From assembly GCA_021018995.1 (NCBI GenBank), contig CM037590.1, positions 69,039,597 to 69,103,596 on the forward strand: a stretch of 64,000 bases of DNA. The letters run 5' to 3'. The position numbers were made by a program, and so were the translations under genes. Numbering within the stretch: the stretch's first letter is position 1; each line of letters opens with the position of its first letter. The notes beneath the pieces were generated by a model, which had not been told where the DNA came from, did not search any database, and was given only the letters and a program-made list of their open reading frames with translations. Positions 46,881 to 57,400 of this stretch are shown in pieces. This stretch comes from Chloranthus sessilifolius. Lineage: Eukaryota; Streptophyta; Magnoliopsida; Chloranthales; Chloranthaceae.

Positions 46881-48372
46881 GATTCTTTGCCCTTTGTGTG
46901 ACTTCCTTTTTCTTAACTTTAATAAAAATTTGCTGGTTATCAGCAGCACAATTTTAAGATGGCAAGATAAGAACCTAAATCTGCTTGAATTTTAGTTTAG
47001 AAAATGTTTTCCCCTCGCTTTCAAAAGCAGAATGCTAATTCTCTTTTCTGTATGGACTATGTATGGAGTATTTTTTTTGTATGCTGGACTGTGGAGTGGT
47101 TGCATTATCGTACATGCATCCTTTGTGGCATGACCTAAATATGCATTATTTGGTTAGTTCCTGACCTTTGGGTTGGGAATTCAGATGTTGTGGCATTTTC
47201 TTCTATCAGCACATCTTGTTTGTTTCTGCTTGCTTGATGGCTACTAATTCGTGTTTTGTTGCCTTTCTAAGATCCAGAACTTAGACTATGGTATGCATAT
47301 GGAATGTTGTAAGGAAATTCGCCATCTGCTTGCTTTATGTTTGTGCTGAGTCAGCTTTGGGGTGGAAAACTTGCTCAATATAATGTGCTCTTCTGAGACT
47401 GAGAGTCAAGGTGGTTGTTTTTTTTTGGCTGAAATTTATTTCTCACCCATCTGTTATTTTCTTTGATGGTGTTAGGTATTTGAAACACTTTGCCAGTCCT
47501 TTCAGATTACTGTATTAAATGCCTATAAGTCTAAGTTTGCACAGGTAATTCTTGTGTTCGCTCCAATTTGTTTGTTTGTTTCGTGTGTGTGTGTGTGAGA
47601 GGGTGCGCTCACACTGTTTTTCGTCTAGCATTTTATTTTCTGGATCATATGTTAACCTCTTTTTAGAATTATCAGTTTTCTGTTTTAATTTACCATCTAA
47701 TGTACTAAAATTTAAATATTTTCAATCTGAGACTCATTGGCCTTCTTATTGCAGTTTGTGGTATTTTACGCCTGTTCACTTGATCCTGAAATGTGTGGTC
47801 TAAAGTTTGCGGTACTCCTTGCAGATATTTTTGTATGCAGAGACTACCCCCCACTTACCAGGTAGCTTGGAACTGTTCTCCAGAGTTGATAGTATTATTT
47901 GTTGTCTACTACGTCTGTATCTTGATAATCTTGTGGTCAGAATAAAAAGGAAATGAACGTGTCTCCAGATACATCATACTACTTCCCTTATTGTTTGAAT
48001 ACCAGGATAATGATTATGGCTGGAAATATGTTCTTCACCTTAAGAGTTACCTTGGACTATTCAAAGCCACTGCATAGGAGATTTGATGCAGCTCCTGAAT
48101 TTTAGATTTAGTTTGTCTCGATGTACTTTACTAGAAACTATTAAAAAATTCGCTTGCTTTATATATGCGTATATGTATATATGCATACTTATACTAATGT
48201 AGAGGGAGTGATGTGTCTGTGGGTGCCTACACAGATGCATGTGATGCAGACCAGGGCATAGGTGGCAATAAGTTCAGCCCTCAATGTCTTCGTGGATAAC
48301 AATCTCATGTTTATTTTTTCTCTTCTGTCCATTTTCTTGTGGCAAATCTATCAATAAAACTCGCTCTGCACA

Positions 48373-48456
<84 letters not shown>

Positions 48457-51400
48457 AAATAATTGAGAGCGAGAGAGAGAGCCGTGTCTGTGTGCGCATG
48501 AACACATGCATGTGATGCAGACCAGGGCATAGGTGGCATTGAGTTCATTCAACTCTCACTGTCTTTTCTGTTAAACTCCATTTTAGAGTGTGTTTAGGTT
48601 AGATTGAAGGAGGTAGAGGGAAGAAGAGGGTGAGAAGCAAATGACCTAGTTAGGGTTGGAGTCCCTGTCTACCTTTATAATAAATATCAACAGACAACAA
48701 TATCCTTACATGACACCCCCCACTATGATGTCTAACACCATTATAACACATGTACGTACATTTATCTCAATACTCTCCTCAAGCTGGTGCATAGATATTA
48801 TACCCAGCTTGATAAGGATTCCCTGAAATGTCTAGGACCAAGTGCCTTAGTGAAAATATCTGCCAACTGATCTGAAGAAGAAACTTTAGGAGTGTCAAAT
48901 GATGCCAGCTTGTATCTTTTCCCAATTAAAGTATATATCTATTTCAATGTGCTTCATTCTCGTGAAGAATAGAGTCAGCAACACAGCGGCGTCTGATTAT
49001 CACAATGAAGGGGCATAAGAATAGAGAGAGGACATATGAGCCCAATGAGAAGAGAGCAAAATCGTAAGAGCTCACATGTGCTATAGCTCTATACTTGAGA
49101 CTCCACACTAGATTTCGAGACCACATATTGTTCCTTACTCTTCCACACCACCAGGTTACCTCAATGAAAGTGCAATATCCTGGGTAGAATGACGAACATA
49201 GGAGGCCTAGAATAATTTGCACCATTGTAGCAACTGATTGAAGAGGAACAACATGGAAACGTTAGAGTAGAATAGTCCTCTTCCAGCAGGTGACTTAATA
49301 GAAAGCAATATACGATGCACGGCATCTATATGTGGCATTCATGCGTGCATCAACTGAGCAACAATGGATACAACAAATGTAAGGCCCAACCTGGTTTTAA
49401 TAAGATAAGATAGATACGGCACCTAACAAGACACTGATACTCAGGTGGGTTTGGAAGTGGCTTTCTAATACCAACATGAAGATGATGTTTAAGATCCATG
49501 GGAGACTTGCCAGGTCTACGCCCAAGCATGCCAGCAACAAATCTATAGCATATTTCCTTTGTGATATATCCCACGTGGAGAAAGAGCAATCTCTATACCC
49601 TTAAAGATTCAAAGGCGATCCAAATCTTCTATATCAAATGCTCGACTCAATTCTACCTTCACATGAATGATAGGGTACTGTCATCACCTGTGACTATAAT
49701 GTAATCAATATACACCAATATGCTTATTATACTAAAAAAAACAAGGTTGTTAAGGGTGCTGGGAATGACCCAGTGGCAGACCTCCAATGCTGCCTAAGTG
49801 GGGCTTTTGGCAGAGCCTAGACGGGGAATCCTACTAATGTTGCAATTATTTTTACTTATTTGTGTTAGACTCTAAATGATACACCATAAACGATAAATAA
49901 GAGAGAAATTATTTAGAATTGGATGGTCTCTTTAACACAATATGGAACTGTTGAACTAATCCATGTGTTTATGATGTGGTGATGATGGTTGTTGTTCAGA
50001 CGTTTTCGTTTGTGTTTCTGATCATGCTTTCACTTAATGCAGGATGAGTGCTGTTGCTTATCTTGCTAGTTATTTTGCTCGGGGGAGGTTTTTACCGTTC
50101 TCTTTGGTTGCAAGCATACTAGCAAGGTTATTTAGCATTTTCGGTTCATTTTAATAGATCCTAAGAACTATTCAATGTTTCTAATTTGACGAGGTTCTTG
50201 TTCTGCACATGCTGATTCAGATTGGTAGATTGGTGCTTTGAATATTGCCAAATTTGGGACAGTGAAGAAGACAGTAAAGCTGAAGCTCATCGGGTCTTTT
50301 ATTCTGCCTGCCAGGTACATAATGTGCAATCATTTTCTGTAGTATGTATCTCTTGATGTGATGCCTTCTTCCGTTAGAGCTATATATCAAATTTAGTGGC
50401 CAATGTAATAGCTTATGGTGATTTTACTGTTGCAGAAATCATCTTTCAAAACTCCGTGATTGGTTTGTGAATTGTGATTAATGGGAATGAGTGATTAATC
50501 AAAAAAAATATTAATGTGAATGAGTGATTTTTTAAATTGGTTTGTTTTGGGTCTGGGGTGGGGCTTTGTTCAGGATCAGTTTTAGACACACGAGTACACG
50601 ACCCTCTAAAAGGAATTTTCTTGGATTACCAGTCTCACATATGAAATGTTTTAGATTTTTGTGGTGGTTTTCCTTACAAGTTACAAACATATGGTTCACT
50701 GGTGCCTACCAGATGCTGTTGTATAAAAAAGCATTCTTTTCCAGTCAGTGTAGGTCTCTGGAAGTAAGATAGGTATCCTAGTGTCATTCTATAAGTATCT
50801 TCATGACATATTACATGCTACTTATTCTTTACAAAATTGACCTTCAACCTATTATTTTCTGATAAAAGAACGATATACTCATTTTGATAGGTTAAATCAT
50901 CTTCGTGATTTAATTGTTATTTGTTTATATAGAAAGTGTAACTACCACACCCTTTTTTGTTACATTCACATCACTTAAAAATCCCCTTCCTCATTTCAAA
51001 AATTTTAACACCAAATTATACCCCTTAATACTGATGAAGTATATATTCTGAAATCTCATGAATCCCGGTGCCCGCATCCTCACCGTCGGCTGCAGCTTTG
51101 GCAGGCCCATCTGTGCCATCGCGCCCATTCCCAAGCCAAAGCCGCAGCAGACAGTGAGGGTGCAATTGCCAGGATTCATGGGATCTTAGAATATTTGGTG
51201 GAGCCCATCCGCGCCCATCGCCGCCCATTCCCAAGCCAATGTCATCGAGATCACCATCAGCGAGTATGAAAAGCTGGCTTGGATTCTCTTTGTGAGGTCA
51301 TGCGCGGCAACTTCCTTGATGCCCTTCATAACAGCTTTGACAGTGTGTACTCGATCGAGCCCATGTCTCGCGTGCTGAAGCTAGAGGACATGTATGCGAA

Positions 51401-54400
51401 CATCTACCAGGTTTTGTAGATGAACCCATTGTATGTGTTGTACAAGTGGGTAACGACTCTGGAGTACTGTGCCAAGGACCCACAGCATGTGGAGATTATA
51501 CATGAGATCGAATGGGGTGGTGCATTGCCAAGGCTGAGGAGTTGCGATCAGATTGCAGAGAGCCCGAGGAAGGTAGGATTTGAGGTTTTAGAGGAGAGTG
51601 AGAGTGTAATGACTTAGGTTGAAGATGGGAAAAATCGCTACTAGATGAACCATGTAGTGGTTACGTTGCTTACATTTTTGGGGCTCACGCTCAAGGGAGT
51701 CTTTGATGTCTACGAGATGTTGTTTAAGCCTGTTGATTACCTAACCAAGGGTGGAGACATAGCGAGCACAATGCATATGATTCTCTGTAGAAAACCTGAA
51801 CCTTTGGATTTGAGAATTGACATGGAGGTTCATAGTATAGTGCTTCTCTCCCCCCCTCAGTTTTTTATGGGGGTTATTTTCATTATCATCATCTTAATAT
51901 TTTTGTCTTTGTTGTTTTGCTACTTGGTGTTTTTTTTACTTTTTTTTTAAGTTTCTGATCTGACTATTTGGAAAAACCGAGAGGAAGGTTTTTTTTTTTT
52001 TAACGGGGTTGACCTGTGGCATTGTGCGTGGGACTGTGCGAAGCTTGTTGGTGCTAGAAAAGCACATGAACCATTTTAATATTTTGACCAAAGGGGGAAG
52101 GGATTTTTAATTTCTTTTATTATTATTTATTGGTGTGTGAATAAAAATATTGGTGTGTGATAAGCTATTTTATGAAGGATGTGGCTGTAACAAAAATAGG
52201 TGAGGCAGTATATTCAGTTTTTAATATCAGTTCATTTATTTATTTTATCCTCTTGGAAAATGTCCATTTAAAGCCATTTGCAGAAATTGAGAAAACGGTT
52301 TACTAACACTATATATATATATATATGTATGTATGTATATGCGGTTTAGATACAAATTATCGTGTGGCGCGGGGGAGAGGAGGGCGTGAGTACTTTTTTT
52401 TTTCTTTTTTTACCAATGATTGTTTTTGTTTGATTTCCTAATTTTGTTATACAAAAGAGCATCAAATCGGCTAAAGTTTTGTTATACGAAAGCATTTTCT
52501 CAATATTTATTATGTGAATATCTTTTTATTGGAAATAATATATTCATATCTTAGTTAAAAATTAACAATTTCCTGTAATAATATTTATGGTAATGTAATG
52601 TGTAAAATATATCTGTGGACCTTCAATCTAGTATATCCTCATTAAAAATGACATAAAACTTATATGTTCTTTCGTACATTCTAGTGCACGACTAGTTCCA
52701 TTCATTTTCACTAACACATTTTTTCCCCTGTTTTGCAGGCTGTCATGTATGTGCTCTGCTTTCGTATGAGGGCATTAATGGATATTCCTCATTTCAGATC
52801 ACAGCTTGTCCATATGCCCTTACAAACTATCTTCTGTCACCCATTGGATCCTTTGAAGGTGTGCTTAGGAATCTGAATATATAGAGCTGCAATCGTAGGC
52901 CTATAAAACTTCTACTAAGGAGCTCTGATCCTTTTAGAAACGGAAATAACTATAGAAGAGCTCGGCTGATATATATCAGTTTCGGATCTGATATCAATAC
53001 CAAAAATGGTATCGGTCCCATAGGTGTCGGCTGACATCCTCTGGTATTTATTGGTATCGGCTGATAAGACTGATACTGATGATAGGTATCGGTGAAATGG
53101 GATTTGGTATCTCCTGGTATCAACCAATATGCATCGGTATAGGCGGGCATCGGCTAATACCAACAGGTATAAGCCAATACCAGCGATATGTATCAGTTAA
53201 CCAAGGAATTTTGTACCCCTTTCAATTGGTAACTTCACACCAGTATTGGCGATACATTTCAGCCTAGAGGTTGGCCAATACCACCTGCAAACCTTGTGTT
53301 ACATATAGGTGACTAACACTGTTGATATCTCTCTCAATATGTTTTTGCGATGTGAGATTTTGATTATTTCTCATCAGTTGCTAAAAAATTAAGGTTAAGA
53401 GAGATCCTGGCCCAACAGTGTGTGGGGTCCATGGTTTAAAAATGAACTGTGAAACGAAAGACCATTTCACTGTTCATCTCTCACCATTGATCGTGGTGAA
53501 AACATTGTTTTTTTCTTCTAAACCCCTATAGGGAAGGGTGAACCCTAGTGTTACCTTGGTACTTCTAGTTTTTAGATTTTTGCTGTGTCAACACTTGGAC
53601 ACTCCTCAAACAATACGAAACTTCTAGACATATATGGAAAACCACATATTTTACTATTAAAATGAACTTTGTTTTATAAAAAATGTGTGAAGCTTAGTAA
53701 CTACTAAAAAAAAGGTTTGAGTTGTTGAAAACGATTGTGCTGGAATATACTTTTATTTAGGTTCACGACATATACTATGAATCTTTTCATTCCATGTCTT
53801 AATTGGTTTTCTAAGATTTTCCCTCAATTTTTCTCTCTATATGTTCTATTTATTTATTTTTTTAAGGTTGTGCTTCCGTATTAGAATTTTTAGAAATTGG
53901 CGTGTCAAACAACTATTGGCACCTTGACACTTGGCACCCGTGCCATGTGTCCAAGTAACATTGGTGAACCCTGGGGGAGAACGGTTGCCATGTGACACCC
54001 AAATGGGGGATGCTGGACCCCAAGGTTCACACCTATTGTAGGTGAATGTAAAAGTGTGACGATCGAGACCCACCCACCATGATATTTTCCGATTCTGGGC
54101 TTAAGTCCCCTCGGTTTTGTTCCAAGCATGGGCTTAAGTCCCCACCCAAAATGCGTCGTCCGTGTATTAGAGCACACAACGGAAGACATTTTCTGATTAT
54201 GGGCCACATCCCTCCCTGTATTGTTTCCTTTCCAGGAATTCCTCGTCCGTGTATCAGAGCGCACAACATAAGATATTGTCCAGTTTTGTGCTTAAGTCTC
54301 CTCCCCCATTTTGTTCCTGGCATGGGCTTAAGTCCCTACTAGAACACATTGTGACATGTAAGGTCCGCATACACCTTAAAGCCGAGGCTCTGGACATTTC

Positions 54401-57400
54401 CGTATCCAATGTGGGACTGTTACAATCCCCCCACCTTATAGAAGAGCCATCCTGTAGTATGATACCATTCTGTGACGACCTAGATCTACACACCACGATA
54501 TTGTCTGGTTTTGGGTTAAGTCCCACTCCCTGGTTTTGTTCTTGGCATGGGCTTAAGCCCCCACCCAAAACACATCGAACATGTATCATAGTGCACAACG
54601 GAAGATATTGTTCACTTCTAGGCTTAAGCTCTCTCCTCGGTTTTGTTTCTATTCTAGGAACGCGTCCATGATACCGACAATTTGATCAGACTCAACCGGG
54701 CTTTGATACCATTCTGTGATGACCCAAACCCACACCACAATATTGTCCGGTTTTGGGCAATGTTGTTAAATGACATATGCGACCCTATTCGATGGCATGA
54801 CCCAATCGCATATTCGGATCGCATATGCGACTGTGCCATGACACATCATTTTTTACTTTTTTTTTCCAAAAATTCAAAAAATATGAAATAAATCCCCAAA
54901 ATCCTCAAAATTACCAATATAAAACAACACTATATTTTTGTCAATTTTGTGCTCTATATTGTAGAATGAGTAGAATATATCCCATAAGGTGGAAGGAAAA
55001 ATATAACTTTCATTAAAAAATTAGTCAAAATACTACAAAAATAAAGTGGACCATACAAAAGAGAAGGAAAGAGACCCAAAGCATACCTTTGAGAGTTGTG
55101 GTATACATTAGGAAGAGCCCCCTATTTATAGGGCTTGGGGAAGCCTAAAAAGGAAAAAAAAAAATTCAATGTTGGAGTAGAATGCTATGGCATACAATTG
55201 TATACGATGACATATGGGATCGCATAATGGCATTTGGGAAGGGTGTATCGTATATGACAACACTGGTTCCAAGCTTTGGGCCATTTCCCTCTCCGGTTTT
55301 GTTTCTATTCCACGAACGCGTCGTGACATGCAAGGTCCGCATACACCCTATAGCCCAGGCTTTGGACCTTTCCCTATCCGATGTGGGACTATTAGAAATA
55401 ACTTATAATAAAATTGAATTTGGCGGATGACAATTAAATGGTCAACTTTGTGATTTGTTTTTATCTCGTGTAAATTTGTTGCATTTATTCTGGTTGGAAT
55501 TGCTTCAGATAGTAATGTTCAGCTGTTATTTTGATTTTACTGTGCATGGTCTGATTGTTGCCTTTTATCGTGATACGAGACAGGTGTGTTTGCCATCTAT
55601 AGTGCAGGAATTCCTTAAACAATCAAAAGCAGCTCTTCTATTCACATTGTCGGAGACCTTTTTCTTCAATGACTTACTCGAATCAGAACTCTCCAAGGCT
55701 TTCGGCGGCATGGAAAGACTTGACATGTTTTTCCCGTTTGATCCGTGTTTACTGAAGGAATCCGATAGGTATGGTGGTCAATTGTTTTTAATGTGTTTGC
55801 ACAAGCAAAATCATATATAGGGTCTTGACTTGGTTCTTATTGAGTATTATAATTATATTAAATTCAAGTCTTAATCTATTGCAAGCGCACAATGAAAATT
55901 ATAGCATAGCATAGGATCGTTCCCACGAGGAAGTTTATTATCTTATTAATTCTTATTTCTATCTTCTATCTAAATCCCTATCTTAAAAACTTTTATTTAT
56001 CTTTAAGATTTCCTAATCTACTAGAGAAATATGAATGAAAGAATGATTTTCAAATCTAAAGTGCATAAAAATAAATCCTAATCCTCCATCTTCAGATTAA
56101 GGTCGTCAATCTCAATCTTCAGCTTTCGAATATTTATGAAAATAAATAGTACCATTACACCATGTTTCTAGTTTCCTAGCATTGGTCGTCAATCAAGTCT
56201 AAGATCCTATCAACACAGATTTATTCTAATCAACAATTAACCAGAAATTTGGGCGTCAATCAAACTCTAGCAAACTGAAGATGGAAAAGTAAAAATCGTT
56301 ACACTAATCTGTAAATTCTAACCTGAGTCGTCAATTCAAATTGAAACGTGGAGATATTAGAAAGCAAAGTAAAATATATCCTTCACCCCTCAGCCGTAGT
56401 CGTTAATTGCTCATGGGAAATTACAAATATCTACACTAATCTTCAGCACTCAATTGCAGTTGTCAATTGCTCTTGAGAAACCTCTGATATCTAATCTACT
56501 CTAACTAGTATACACTGTTTTGATAAGAAGAAAATCCAACCTCAGACGTCAATTGATGCTGAAATTCTTCGATGATTATTCCTATGCCGAATCCTCTTAT
56601 TTATAGATCATAAGGGGCCGGTTTACAGAAATCTAGTTCTAATAAAAGAAACTACTAAAAATAAAGTATCCTAATATAACTCTAATTCCTCATTTCATCT
56701 TTCCTTGCTTCCTTTAGTTGATGCGCCTCTAGAGTGTTCTTTATTGAGTAGCAGCAGAGTCTTTCGGATTAGATTTTTATTAATCTTTTCAGATCCGTGG
56801 TTCATTAGACTTCTAATTGCAGGAGTCTTCTAATTCTGGATATGGCGGTGATAGTTCGCACGTGATCAACAACAACAACAATAGCAGGAAAGCTTCTATT
56901 CTTAGGAAATCGTAAATAATGATTTCTTCTTTCATAGCTTCTTTGGAAAATCTTTCATAGCTTCCTCATAGTTGACGATTCTCTGGATTACGTTTTATCA
57001 CTTTTCTCTTTCTGTCTCTTTCGAAGAATCCTAAATTACGATTTTCTGACTTTCAGTAGCGGCAAATCGTCTTTTTCGCTCAATTGTTTTTCTTATTGCC
57101 TTTTGAGTTCATTTTGACAAAGATTAACATTTAGGCTCTGATTTACTACTTATCTTTAATATCTGCACATCAATATCTCGTTAGTAGCAAATTAAATCCT
57201 AGCACTACTAAGTTAAAGGTGATAAAATGGTAAATTATGTGACTGATCAGGTCTCCAGAAATCCCGTTGGAAAAAAGATAATTTTTTAAAAACGAATAGT
57301 GGCTCCTGACCGACATTTAAACCCCATATGGTGTTTATATGTTCTTACACCGTTAAAATCTCACTTTTTATCTTACACCATTGAAGTGTCATTTATCATT

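Noticed and set aside
48274..48552. Open frames rich in His-Thr and Cys-Val on the minus strand
   Set aside because: They are translations of the CA/TA/TG microsatellite and its flanks.
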